Positions 1 to 10,729 of a DNA stretch of 64,000 nucleotides are shown here, in pieces (position 1 is the stretch's first letter; every line of letters begins with the position of its first letter). The notes beneath the pieces are model-generated. The model was not told the DNA's origin, made no database searches, and was given only the letters and a program-made list of their open reading frames with translations. The position numbers and the translations under genes were made by a program. Location of the stretch: positions 11,227,625 to 11,291,624 of the forward strand of contig NC_079207.1 of the NCBI RefSeq assembly GCF_026745355.1, read 5' to 3'. This DNA is from Beta vulgaris subsp. vulgaris (Eukaryota; Streptophyta; Magnoliopsida; Caryophyllales; Amaranthaceae).

Positions 1-341
1 AGTTCTTAATTCTTTCGTTCAAATTTTTGTTCTTTTACCTTTTCAAAGACTTTGATTGTAGTTAGTTGGACTTTCGCGTGTGTCGATTATATGTGTTCTT
101 TGCTTATCTCTATTATACTAGGGAAATTTGTTTGCTTGTATAATCTTTAGTTCTTCTGTATTTTAGGGATTGTTTAGTAGAAGGAAAAAAAATCACAACT
201 TTCAACCTCCGCTCGTATTATAGGTTTGATTTTTTTTTTTTTTGGTGTTTATGTATTAGACTGCTTCTTCTCTTCTACATCTTGATTGTTGAGGTATTGA
301 TTGAATCTTTACTTTTTTTTCATTTGGGGGTGTTGATGATC

Positions 342-1341
342 NNNNNNNNNNNNNNNNNNNNNNNNNNNNNNNNNNNNNNNNNNNNNNNNNNNNNNNNNNN
401 NNNNNNNNNNNNNNNNNNNNNNNNNNNNNNNNNNNNNNNNNNNNNNNNNNNNNNNNNNNNNNNNNNNNNNNNNNNNNNNNNNNNNNNNNNNNNNNNNNNN
501 NNNNNNNNNNNNNNNNNNNNNNNNNNNNNNNNNNNNNNNNNNNNNNNNNNNNNNNNNNNNNNNNNNNNNNNNNNNNNNNNNNNNNNNNNNNNNNNNNNNN
601 NNNNNNNNNNNNNNNNNNNNNNNNNNNNNNNNNNNNNNNNNNNNNNNNNNNNNNNNNNNNNNNNNNNNNNNNNNNNNNNNNNNNNNNNNNNNNNNNNNNN
701 NNNNNNNNNNNNNNNNNNNNNNNNNNNNNNNNNNNNNNNNNNNNNNNNNNNNNNNNNNNNNNNNNNNNNNNNNNNNNNNNNNNNNNNNNNNNNNNNNNNN
801 NNNNNNNNNNNNNNNNNNNNNNNNNNNNNNNNNNNNNNNNNNNNNNNNNNNNNNNNNNNNNNNNNNNNNNNNNNNNNNNNNNNNNNNNNNNNNNNNNNNN
901 NNNNNNNNNNNNNNNNNNNNNNNNNNNNNNNNNNNNNNNNNNNNNNNNNNNNNNNNNNNNNNNNNNNNNNNNNNNNNNNNNNNNNNNNNNNNNNNNNNNN
1001 NNNNNNNNNNNNNNNNNNNNNNNNNNNNNNNNNNNNNNNNNNNNNNNNNNNNNNNNNNNNNNNNNNNNNNNNNNNNNNNNNNNNNNNNNNNNNNNNNNNN
1101 NNNNNNNNNNNNNNNNNNNNNNNNNNNNNNNNNNNNNNNNNNNNNNNNNNNNNNNNNNNNNNNNNNNNNNNNNNNNNNNNNNNNNNNNNNNNNNNNNNNN
1201 NNNNNNNNNNNNNNNNNNNNNNNNNNNNNNNNNNNNNNNNNNNNNNNNNNNNNNNNNNNNNNNNNNNNNNNNNNNNNNNNNNNNNNNNNNNNNNNNNNNN
1301 NNNNNNNNNNNNNNNNNNNNNNNNNNNNNNNNNNNNNNNNN
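342..1341. other. Assembly gap of 1000 N
   Basis: Exactly 1000 consecutive N, a conventional placeholder for a scaffold gap whose true size is unknown. Reading frames through it carry no information. The flanking 1-341 and 1342-1653 are AT-rich and T-tract-rich, like plant intron or UTR sequence, and I see no coding sequence in them. Confidence 0.99.
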
Positions 1342-1653
1342 TCAATTGAGTTGTTTAAGTCTTTTAGTGTTGACTTAGTGTCTGAATGAAGTGTTCAAGA
1401 AGTTTTGTGTTAAGTATGTTTTTTTCAGAGCCGGGTATACAATTATGTTATAGATTGTTTCACTATGATTTGCGTTATCCCCTTTACTACTATTGTTTCT
1501 TAACCCCCATGTGACCAATACTTGATTGTCACTATAGTTTTTATTGTTTCCTGGAATTTTTTGTGCTTGATCTATGTCAATCTAAAGAACATCTCCAATC
1601 TCTATGAAATCAGAGTTATACCTAACAAATCACACCTTGTCTGTTATATTCAG

Positions 1654-1719
1654 GAAGAATAACAGAGTGTATGCTGAAAACTCATCACTTGGCAAGAAAG
1701 TTTCTTTGGATGTGGCTAG
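1654..1719 (+). other. Possible internal exon of an unidentified gene
   Basis: A 66-nt block is preceded by a good plant 3' splice site (T-rich tract ending ttatattcag) and followed by gtaatt, a plausible donor. Two of the three plus frames are open through it, so its reading frame cannot be fixed. A second acceptor-like site (ttcttttcag) ends at 2676 and leads into 2677-2910. Together these could be 3' exons of a plus-strand gene whose main body lies in the N gap. I do not recognise the peptide in either frame. This is inference from splice-like signals only and would need transcript support. Confidence 0.25.
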
Positions 1720-2370
1720 GTAATTGCTCATTGTAATTTTCGAATCTGTACCAGGAAATATTATTAGTTCTGAAACTGGCAAGCTAGGAACATACAAATG
1801 GTCATCACAGTGCTTTAGTTACCAATGCTGATAAAATTGATAAGCTTAGGTCAGAAATTATCTTAATTTTGTATGTACCACCAGACAAAATTGCACTGCC
1901 AGCAAATGGGCATCCATGAATTACAGTTGAAATGATGTGTGTTGTATCTTGTGATAAAAGGGGCTTCTTAAGTTCATTGTGTACTACTCCGGCACTCTTT
2001 AGCCAAGTCTTAGAACTGTGACTGTGATCAACAAACATGTACATTGGATGTAATTTCTGAGTTTTGTGTGATATGATGAATTTGGCATAAAAGCAAAAGG
2101 TTTGAGTTTGTCTCATTCAGTTCTTAAAATCAGATAGTGCCTTTATACATTTGGATCTAGAGGTCCTTATTACTCTAGAGCTCATTTTCTTTTCTTGGAG
2201 ATGATGTAACATTTCACCTATTTTGATAAAAGAAAAAGAATGCGTTCTTTTTTTTTTGTATATTAATATAATTTTTGCTTGACACAAATTTAATTGTACA
2301 AACGAATAGTAGTTTTTGGTGTTCCTATCTGTTTAGCAATTTGTTCGACATTAATCGTTATATCAAAACT

Positions 2371-2460
2371 TTGTAATTTTATTTATTTTTAACTATGAAA
2401 GCAAATTTTAATTTTTTGTAATTTTATTTATTTTTAACTATGAAAGCAAATTTTAATTAA
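2371..2460. repeat. 45-bp perfect tandem duplication
   Basis: The AT-rich block starting ttgtaattttatttattt and ending near gcaaattttaatt occurs twice head to tail with a 45-bp offset and no visible mismatch over the repeated part. Perfect identity indicates a recent slippage or unequal exchange. It contains no gene. Confidence 0.9.
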
Positions 2461-2707
2461 AAGGACCATAACTAGATGGTGAAGAGCTGACAAGTTCACT
2501 CGAAATTGTAGATAACCTAACCATCCAATCTGAACTAATGGATGAAAATCCAAATTAAAGAAACATGGATTATAAGCGGATGTTCTTAATAGTGTTGGTT
2601 CTACTTGAGCTTGCAAACTCACAGTTATTGTGAAATTCATGTATCAGTATCCTCCTTTTGGTTACCTTCTTTTCAGCTAGAAAATTGTGGAGGCAGCACG
2701 AAAATAT

Positions 2708-2911
2708 GGAAGTCAGAATTGAGGAAGCATTCTCTGTTAGAGGTACCAAGTAAAAGATGGAAGTCATAATCGAGGAAGCATTCTCTGTTAGAGGTACCAA
2801 GTAAAAGATGGAAGTCAGAATTGAGGAAGCATTCTCTGTTAGAGGTACCAAGTAAAAGATGGAAGTCATAATCGAGGAAGCATTCTCTGTTAGAGGTACC
2901 AAGTAAAAGAA
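2708..2911. repeat. 51-bp minisatellite, four copies alternating A-B-A-B
   Basis: Four head-to-tail 51-bp units begin at 2708, 2759, 2810 and 2861. Each carries the core gaggaagcattctctgtta and ends aagtaaaaga. Units 1 and 3 have the variant gtcagaattg, while units 2 and 4 have gtcataatcg, so the array is best described as two copies of a 102-bp dimer. The unit length is a multiple of three and the minus strand is open across the whole array (2570-2902), which would encode a 17-residue repeat. That openness may simply follow from the unit length. On the plus strand the array follows a splice-acceptor-like site at 2676. Confidence 0.9.
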
Positions 2912-3570
2912 GTCCTTTGAGAGACTTGGTGCATGTGAAGCCGACAGCTAAGCTTATTAAGTCAACTTTTCACACATTCTTTTTGACTTAATCTTGTATA
3001 ATATTGCTAATGAAGTTATTAAGTAATTATTTAGATTCGAAATCCACCTTCTTAATGCTTATAAGTTGTGACATTTTTTTAGATGTAATGAGCAATATGT
3101 TTCTATCCAAAATACAAAAAGCAATGATATAAAAACCTTTTTCTTTTCTATTACAGGTGTGTATTGAAGGTTGTTAATACTTCAAGCTAAATGATGATAA
3201 GAATGTTTATGCACAAACATTTTTTCAAACGTAGAACTATATTTTGGTATTATATTTTTCAAAAATTTGGTATTATATGTAAAAGGATTCTAAATATAAT
3301 AATTTTTCACCTTGATAGTCTAAAGAAGATTCTCTAGCAAAATAGAGGAATAACATGGGAGATATGGCTATATGGGGTGAAATATGTGAGTGTGATATGA
3401 TTTTTTTTGGATAAAACGAAAAGTAGCAATATATATTACTAGATAAAGAAAAGGAAGTTATCCGAAGAAAAAAAATTGCTTCTCGTGACATATATTCGAC
3501 AATTTTTATACTAACAAGAAATTATAGTAAGCCAGTTAACTGACATTGATGTCAATATAACTACTCCTAG

Positions 3571-3606
3571 CCAAGCGCGCGCGTAGCGCGCGGCCCAAAC
3601 CACTAG
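3571..3606 (+). mobile_element. Helitron-type 3' terminus
   Basis: A GC-rich hairpin (arms cgcgcgc and gcgcgcg around gta) is followed after 10 nt by CTAG and then T. This matches the 3' end of plant Helitrons, which have a short hairpin, about 10 nt, CTRR, and insertion between A and T. The GC-rich hairpin stands out sharply from the AT-rich surroundings. I could not find the matching 5' TC end upstream, so the length of the element is unknown. Confidence 0.6.
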
Positions 3607-3670
3607 TTGTTAGAAAAGTGAGAAGTTGGTTAAAGGTCAAGTGACATTAATCTTTGACCTAATTGATAGA

Positions 3671-3782
<112 letters not shown>

Positions 3783-4050
3783 ACTGATCATTTACAAAAA
3801 TTTCAATCAAATTGAATAATTTCCTTTAATTTCTGAATAATGATCATTGATGTATTGGAGCTATAAAGTTGGTGATGTAGATGAATTTGATCTCCAAACA
3901 CAATACCACTCCCAAAATTATTTATAAAATTAGTTAACATCCACATTCGACGTTGGTTTAAAAAAAGACCGTCTTACCTTACGATTTGAGATAAATAGGT
4001 CACTTTGAAAGTAGTACAAGTAAAGAGTGGCCCCTTTAATAGTGAAACGC

Positions 4051-4211
4051 TCTTTTTTTAAATAGGTAAGAAGAAATTATTTGGATGGTCCTTGCACATG
4101 GCCCCACCCAGAGACTCATTACAAGCCGGACACTAAGCAAATGCTTGGGGTAGGAATTGAACCCTATACTTTGCTAGGTAAGATGAAAAATGTCACCATA
4201 TCCCAATTCTT
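4051..4211 (-). mobile_element. tRNA-derived SINE, copy 1
   Basis: Read on the minus strand this begins aagaattgggata, contains a pol III box B-like ggttcaattcc about 50 nt in, and ends ttcttacctattt followed by a run of A. The copy at 4295-4493 on the other strand has the same start, the same box B position and the same ending. Two copies of one family with internal promoter-like boxes and poly(A) tails support a SINE. The body differs between the copies, so both are old. Confidence 0.7.
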
Positions 4212-4294
4212 ATAGTAAGATGGTCTTACTGATAAAATCATCTTCACCATTAATATAGTGAAATAAAGGTTGTACCTATAAGAGAAGAAAATTC

Positions 4295-4493
4295 AAGAAT
4301 TGGGATAGGTTCAAGTGGTGAGTTTTTTCATCTTCCTTGACATACAAATTATAAGGTTCAATTTCTATCCCAAGTATTATTTGTTTCAAATTTAGGGGAG
4401 GGGTTGGGGTGTATGTTTTGTAATGGGTCTATAGGTGAGGGTCTATTCGAGAGCATACCAGAGCAATTGTTCTTACCTATGTAAAAAAAAAAA
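4295..4493 (+). mobile_element. tRNA-derived SINE, copy 2
   Basis: Begins aagaattgggata, has a box A-like stretch (ggttcaagtggtgag) followed by box B-like ggttcaatttc, and ends ttcttacctatgt followed by about 11 A. It belongs to the same family as copy 1 but lies in opposite orientation about 85 bp away. Box A and box B spacing fits a tRNA-derived pol III promoter. No clean target-site duplication is visible. Confidence 0.7.
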
Positions 4494-5989
4494 TTCTAGA
4501 ATAGATGGAAATCTAGACCAACAAAGATAATATTTTCCTCACCTAAAAAAGAAAAACTTACTTGTCTTTTATTGATTATTGTCGCGGTCTTTGGTGCCAC
4601 TTTAACTTGTAAATCTTTCCATAATATATTTTTTGGTGTAAATGAGCGACTAAACGCGGTGCTATAGATAGAATTCAATCCCAAATCTCGGATACCACCA
4701 TACAAGACTTTACTAACTAAGTTAGATGACATCTACATCTTTCCATAAAATCTATATATAGGTATTTATCTTTTGTCTTCTTAGTAAACAGAGAATAATT
4801 AAGTTTATTCAAAACTTTGCAAACCTACTGTCAAGTTGATGATAAGAAAAAAATGGTTTTAACTTTTTAAGAGTGGTGGTTAATTTGAGCTTCAACGGTA
4901 TCTCCACTTTGAACACTGTATGTTATTTTAATCATAGATGCATAGAATAACGGTTGCACGCATCTTTTCTTTTTCTATGCTTGAAATTGCGTTGTTTCAA
5001 GGCGTCGGCCATAGGGTTTCACAAATCACACTGCCATAGTTCCATCCCCCCTTGCTACTAATGTCAACATGTTCTATGTTCCACAAAAGGTTCATGGATG
5101 AGTGTATGCCCATTCACATTTAACTTATGGTAATAGTACATTTCTTTGTCCCCATATATATATTTATATACATTTATATTTATATATTTTATTGTAGGTG
5201 AAAGGATAATATAAAATACAGTAGCAAAACATATGGAGTGCTCTTTTAAACGAGTGCTAATAACTAATAACAAAGTAAATTAACTTAAATTTTTGTTGAG
5301 AAACTCACTTAGATCAAAAGTCATTCCTGTTTTTTTATTTCATGAATCAAGTCTACAAAATCCCACATATTTTCGAGATTCAATAGATTGATGCATTTAG
5401 TTTGACTAAGTAAAACGCATAAGGCAATATCCAACTTAAAATCCCATATTTGATAATTATGGCAACTTTCAAGGGAATAAGGGATGTGTTTAGGGGGAAT
5501 ATGACTAAGTAAACCAAAACATGGAGTTTAGATATACACATATTAGAATGACTAGGTGTTGAGACTTATTATATTAAAGTAAGCCCATTTGATTCCCATA
5601 CTATACCTTATGGGAAATTGAACAATAAATATGAGAATATTCGAAATAGAAAAAGAGAGCATAATTTGATGTTGACGTTGATGATGAGGATTCACTGAAT
5701 AATTCTCTTTTTGATACTATAAGGGTTAGTTTAATGAGAATATATTGGGAATAAAGATAACAACTACCAAAATAAATGAAACTAATAATTCACATCTCGT
5801 ATTATTAATTAACATTTTGCCTTGTCAAATGAGGGTAGTTCTCAATTTTTATTGCAAAGTTCTCTTACAAGTTGCTAAGAGGCGCAATGGTCGTGAAGAT
5901 TGCAAAAAAATTACTACTACACTACTTTAGTTGCCCTTTCCTTGATTACAAGTGACATGACGGTGGAAACAGGGTACTCCAATTCATGA
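4494..5989. other. Intergenic, nothing recognised
   Basis: AT-rich sequence with stops in every frame at short intervals. I see no domain, splice-supported exon, RNA gene or transposon end that I can defend. Confidence 0.5.
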
Positions 5990-6400
5990 GGATAATACAT
6001 TTTTTTTTCTTACAAAAGAAAGTTAGGGCACCCTTTTCTCAAGGAAGGCGCCTAATGAATCGCAAATAACAAAACTATCTAAGTTTGGATGCGAACCAAT
6101 AATAAGATATATAGAAGCAGCAACAACGGAGTGACCCATTTTTAATAGATAATTTGTTGTCTATGCTTTCTGATATACATGGTTAATGCATCTAACATTA
6201 AAATGGAAAAGAAGGAGATGAATATCACCCATAAGAGTCTGAAGATACCATAGGCATGAATAGGTACCTTGCAAAATACGAATTACCACTTAGTTATCGT
6301 GTTCGATATAGACGTCTCAAATATTCTTCTGAATTGTTGAGCAAAAGGCCAGCTTCAACCATGAGGGGGAGAGTGTGGCAAATTCGATATATGTACCCTA
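5990..6400 (-). pseudogene. Degraded LINE RNase H-like tail
   Basis: On the minus strand a mutated reading frame resembles the C-terminal RNase H-fold region (RVT_3 type) of plant L1 LINEs. A stretch reading like VVIRILQG is followed by leucine- and histidine-rich segments and VAASIYL. It is broken by stops and frameshifts, with a T/A-rich end near 5999-6008 that could mark the old poly(A) tail. Similarity was judged by eye, so the call is tentative. Confidence 0.35.
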
Positions 6401-6973
6401 TACTAATGTGATAATTGCTTTCTGTCAAAAAAATATGATAATTGCTAACAGAGTTGTTTATATTATCCATCGAGATAAGTTTGACACCTAACAGAGATTG
6501 TGGATCAAGACCTCCAAAGGCCTAATTCTCTTTCATACAAACATAAACATTGTTGCATAATATTTATAAGCTCACACCCTAACTTGCATATCCCATATAT
6601 AAATCAAACACACCAGTGAACATAAACATTATCTTAGTTTTGGTAGCGATGGCAAACTGATCATTAGTCAAGTTGCTTTAGTCAATTGGACTTTAACTCG
6701 TACTTGCATGAGAAATCATTAGATTTAATTTCTAGTAGGTTCATGTCAATTTAAGTTCATTTTCCATGGTATATCAATCAATTTTAATTGAATTAGAAAC
6801 TGGATCAATCAGTATTTGGTTGAGTTATCTAAAATTCAATAGAACATATGTTTGAAAGATATTCATGTCAAATTTGTTTTATCGGGTCTAGTTATTAGAT
6901 AATATGTTAATATGCCAATTCAATTAAATTGGTCAGAATTTAGATGTCAAATACTAGTGAGTAGTGACATTAA

Positions 6974-7319
6974 CGGCCCGTTTGGTAGTTGGTCATAAAT
7001 GGTGGTAATGGGAATGAATTTGTGTGTAAATTTGTGAAAAATATCATTGTCCATTACCATGGTAATGCTAATTTATCCTAAAGTGTCCACTTTCCTTCTT
7101 GAATTTTCATTCCCATCCAATACCACCTTGTAGGGTGGTAATGAGTGGCAATGAAAATTGCTTCCCATTGGAGATAAAAACACAAGTTTAGGGGTGAGAT
7201 TGCTTGTCCATGGAGAAAAAATGCCTCCCCATGGAGATTTTAAGGGTACTTCCCTAATAAAATTACACTTAAAATTCATTCCCATTACCGCAATTTATTA
7301 ACGACTACCAAACGGGCCG
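6974..7319. mobile_element. Harbinger/Tourist-like MITE
   Basis: A 346-bp element has terminal inverted repeats cggcccgtttggtagt at the left and the matching actaccaaacgggccg at the right. TAA flanks both sides (6971-6973 and 7320-7322), as expected for the 3-bp duplications of PIF/Harbinger MITEs. The interior is built of further imperfect inverted repeats around ggtaatg and cattcccat and has no coding capacity. It lies about 0.5 kb downstream of the ERF gene's stop codon. Confidence 0.85.
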
Positions 7320-7833
7320 TAATTGTTTTTTCTTTGGCAGATAAGTGAGACTAATTTACATTGTAGATTTGTAGTAATTGCTAGTTAAATTCATGCTTAA
7401 TTGCACGAGGAAAATGTGGTCTCCATCTTAGCAATTTCTCTATTGGGCACCAAAAATTCTAGTAATAAGCTCGAAACAACTATAGTTTATAGCAACATAG
7501 GTATAAAATAACAGGAATAACAGATTAACCAGTAAAAAAAAACACCACTTACAATATGATAACTAACCTTACAAGAACTAGATGAAAAACATAAAATCCT
7601 AAATTATCTTTGGTTAAGCGGAAAAAAAAACTACCACCAAACCACTTCTGAGTTCTGAGTTCTGAGTTCTGAGTTTTGAGGAAGATACTAATACATTGTA
7701 TTGACAAATTAAAATAGCAGTAATATTAACAAGATTCCCCTCTTGCAAATGTCAAAAATTCCAATTTGCAAAGACCTAAACAAAGAAAAAACAAACAAGA
7801 AAACAAAGAGATAAAAAGGATAAGAGGCAAGAT
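7320..7833. promoter_or_regulatory. 3' flank of the ERF gene
   Basis: This AT-rich interval lies between the MITE and the ERF stop codon and must contain the 3' UTR and poly(A) site of the minus-strand gene. It includes four near-perfect copies of the 8-mer gagttctg around 7648-7680. I cannot fix a cleavage site. Confidence 0.4.
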
Positions 7834-8685
7834 TCAAAGAGAAGCCCAGTCTATTTCAAAGGAAGGAAACTTATCCAAGGCAACACTATCAGATTCATCC
7901 CAAGAAGATTCAGTGAAATCCAAGAATGAAACGCCTGATTCCGGTGAACATGAGGCAGCCGAAGATTCGTCCGAACCCCATAAAACCTCTGTTTTAGGGA
8001 TCAAAATCTCAACATTTGTTGATGAAACATTCTCCATAGAACCAGAATCAGAACCAGAAACAGAGGAGAAACAGGGTTCCTCTGTTTTCCCTTGTTTTTG
8101 AGAAATTTCCAAGTTTTGACAAATAGCTTCAAGTTTAGCATTCACAGAAGAATGAAGAGGCTTATAATGGCCAAATTCAGTCGTCACATGAGCTCCATGG
8201 TGTTTCAGATGAGGGAAATTGAGACGAGCGTAGTCTCCTCGAAGCTTATATGCTGCCTTATCGTAGGCTAAGGCAGCTTCTTCAGCAGTTTCATATGTTC
8301 CGAGCCAAAGACGAGTTCGATTCTTAGGCAATCTGATCTCTGCAACCCATTTTCCCCAATGCCTTTGTCTTACTCCTCTGTATAATTTTGTGGATTTGTT
8401 TTGTTTCATAAGTGTTGGTTTTGGTGAAAGAAAATGGTTGGTTTTCTCTACATTTAAAGTGGGAGCCATTGAAAAAGGAAGAAGCTGTTGTGAAGGAATG
8501 AAGTTTAGAAGCTCAAATGAAGGAGTTTGAGCATTACCCATTTCATTAAATCCTTGAGTAATCATGTAAAGGTTGTTGTTTGGAGGTAAAGAAGAGTTAA
8601 TCAAATATGAATTTGTGGGTGTTGAAGTATTAATGAAAGGTTCAAATTCCTCATCATTTCTGTAAAAATCTAAAGCTGCAGCCAT
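7834..8685 (-). CDS. AP2/ERF transcription factor, DREB A-6 (RAP2-4-like)
   Basis: Intronless 283-residue protein. Residues about 101-158 form one AP2 DNA-binding domain, starting [20 protein letters not shown] and ending [13 protein letters not shown], with all core residues (RGVR, WGKWV, WLGT, AYDKAA) intact. The positions that separate DREB from ERF types are Val114 and Leu119 (V14 and L19 in domain numbering). With the following [18 protein letters not shown] motif (about 173-190), this matches the A-6 group around RAP2-4 and RAP2-13. Known members bind GCC-box or DRE promoter elements in the nucleus and act in light, ethylene, drought and wax regulation. The N-terminus is Asn/Pro-rich. 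The C-terminal 90 residues are Ser- and acid-rich and end in an acidic FEIDW-like motif, consistent with an activation domain (inference). The start codon is the only one upstream of the domain with usual family spacing. The exact orthologue is not assignable by eye. Confidence 0.95.
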   Translation of the reverse strand: MAAALDFYRNDEEFEPFINTSTPTNSYLINSSLPPNNNLYMITQGFNEMGNAQTPSFELLNFIPSQQLLPFSMAPTLNVEKTNHFLSPKPTLMKQNKSTKLYRGVRQRHWGKWVAEIRLPKNRTRLWLGTYETAEEAALAYDKAAYKLRGDYARLNFPHLKHHGAHVTTEFGHYKPLHSSVNAKLEAICQNLEISQKQGKTEEPCFSSVSGSDSGSMENVSSTNVEILIPKTEVLWGSDESSAASCSPESGVSFLDFTESSWDESDSVALDKFPSFEIDWASL

Positions 8686-8950
8686 GTAAACAATACAAAT
8701 AAAGTTCAGAAAAATTGGATGTTAATACAATAAAGGTTTTATGATGAAGGTGAAGAGAAGATTACAAGAAAGAAAGAAAGAAAAAACAAGTTAAAAAGAA
8801 GATTAGGAAGTGACGAAGGTGAAGATTGAAGGTCCAAAATACAGTTAAAAGTTGAAGATAACAGAAAAGGAAAGTTTGGCTCAGAAATATTTTTGTTCTA
8901 ATGTTGGTTATTTTCTTTGTTTTGTGAGAGTAGTGGTGAACCAGACTGCC

Positions 8951-8964
8951 TTATATATATAAAA
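8951..8964 (-). promoter_or_regulatory. TATA box of the ERF gene
   Basis: On the minus strand the sequence reads tatatatataag, a strong plant TATA box 266 bp upstream of the ATG. Transcription would start roughly 25-35 bp further along (about 8920), giving a 5' UTR of about 230 nt rich in GAAA/AAGA tracts. The pyrimidine-rich plus-strand block 8999-9100 lies upstream of it. The transcription start is inferred. Confidence 0.6.
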
Positions 8965-9206
8965 CATCACAGAAGTTAAAGGAGAGAATTTTTCTTTTAC
9001 TTTACTTAATCATCACTCTTTCTTCTCTTTGTCAACTCGTCCGTTTCTTTCCTTTTTTTTTTTTTCTCTTCTCTTCATAACTCCTTTTCCCACTACTTTG
9101 AGTTATTCCTAATATACTCCCATTGTATTCTTTCAAAATGTTATTTTCATCTTTTCCGGATTAGTAGTTTCTTTTTCTGGAAGGGCTCAAACTCTTCCAC
9201 TAGAAG

Positions 9207-9216
9207 TATGTATCAA
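9207..9216. repeat. Left target-site duplication of LINE A
   Basis: The sequence tatgtatcaa here recurs at 19983-19992, just beyond the 5' end of the LINE. On this side it is followed by a T-rich run, which is the LINE poly(A) tail on the opposite strand. Confidence 0.65.
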
Positions 9217-9239
9217 CTTAACTTTTTTTCTTTTTTAGA

Positions 9240-10563
9240 GAAAAAATTGGAAAATTTATAAAAAAATTCATGGATAAAGAATCCATAAGGTGCAACCTCA
9301 TGGATAACGCATCTCCTAATATTGCTCTACACCAAAATGAATCAATCTAGCTAAGTAATAGGCTACATAGTTGTCATCCCTAAGCACATGAAACCACCTA
9401 ATCGACAAAAAATCTTTACTCATACTCAAAACATCCTCTAGAAGTAAATCAAGGTTGAAGAAGAAAACAACAGCTTTAATTTGGAGAGCTTTTTCACAAG
9501 AGACTCGCAGTCAAACTCCACAATAGCATGGTGGACATTGAGACCCCTTGCCAGCTTGAGGACGAGGAACAATGCTTTACCCTCGGCAACTTTAGGTAGC
9601 CACCATACCCTTACTCTCCTAGTAGCAACAAGGAGAACGCAACCCAAGTGATCCTGCGCAACAACACCAAGACCAACCCACCCTCCATCATAGATTGTCG
9701 CATCTGCATTAAGTTTCACATACGCAGCAGGGGGCTCCACTTCTTTGAGCTCTTTGACGCACCCGCCATAGTAACCCAATAATTGCGGGCAATATATGAG
9801 CCAAAGTCCTTCGTCAAGCCTCGTGGCCTCCTAAAAAACGATTTTGTTCCTTCTAAACCACATATAATAAGTCATAAACTCGATCTTAACCAGCTCTAAA
9901 TCATCCACCTTCTTTACAAATCTCAAACATCTAACATACAACTCCACTTCCTTGGAGGAAGATTACTCACAAGACCCACCAGCTTCCATGCCTCATAAAC
10001 AATAGAGGTAATAGAAAATGGTGTGTTGGGACTTTTCGATTCAGCTATGCATATAGGGCACTTATCTTGTCTAATGAGGTGACAGTATTTGAGTAGTGAA
10101 CGTACCGGAGAGTTTCGGAAGTGAGACGCCATAGGTAATGGTGTATTTGGGGGAGACATTAAGACCCCAAATGCGCACCCAAGCTTTGTGAAAAATGTCC
10201 AAATTCCCCGACTTTCCTATCATATATGTCGTTTTTACTCAATATGAACCATCCTTTGTGAAGGCCAAACAGATCGAGTCTTCTGGTATTCTCTCATTCA
10301 TCAGTGGCACCGCAAGAATTGCCTTAGCATCACTTTTTCATACGAATACAACACCAACTCTAAATCCCACTCCATGGCTCCAAAATTTATCAAATCACAA
10401 AGTTTCTCTAACCCATCCACCTTTTCCCCAATAATGAATCTGCCATCTTCATTAACAACTCACAAATTCTGCCAAATGTTAATCCGAGTCATTGCCCACT
10501 CTCCAAAAGACACCCTCATTATTAAAGCTTTTGAAGCCCACAAACGCTTCCATGTATAGCTAC
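9240..10563 (-). pseudogene. LINE A ORF2 C-terminus: zf-RVT and RNase H-like remnants
   Basis: The RNase H-fold part is the best preserved, open over 9438-9779 with motifs VKLNADAT, GVVAQDHLG, AEGKALFLVL and VEFDCESLV, typical of the RVT_3 domain at the end of plant L1 ORF2. The proposed catalytic acidic residues are partly kept (NADA, EGKAL, EFDCE). Upstream on the minus strand, 9923-10159 carries KCPICIAESKS and TSIVYEAWKL, a zf-RVT signature, and 10480-10563 carries WKRLWASKALI. Multiple stops and frameshifts separate these pieces, so no functional protein is made. Confidence 0.75.
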
Positions 10564-10708
10564 TAGAGATGGCGATGGGTGCAGAACCCTAACCAAACCC
10601 GCCTAGATCCTATCTTAATTGAAGGGTATGGGTCTTAATTTTTTGGATCCTATAGGTAAGGGTAGGGAATGGTCTTGATACCATCGGGTAAAGGTAGGGT
10701 AAGGATCA
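10564..10708. mobile_element. Truncated hAT-type MITE fragment
   Basis: Starts tagagatggcgatgggt, closely resembling the terminal repeat of the complete element at 11401-12036, and continues with the same gggt/agggta-rich interior. The opposite terminus is missing. It sits exactly where LINE A lost its reverse transcriptase domain, so it may mark that deletion (inference). The right boundary is approximate. Confidence 0.5.
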
Positions 10709-10729
10709 ATATGTCTCATGGAAAGAAAA

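Noticed and set aside
282..1349. Long open frames on both strands
   Set aside because: They consist almost wholly of N from the assembly gap.
7766..8101. 111-codon plus-strand frame
   Set aside because: Antisense to the C-terminal half of the ERF gene. Its composition mirrors the acidic/Ser-rich coding sequence.
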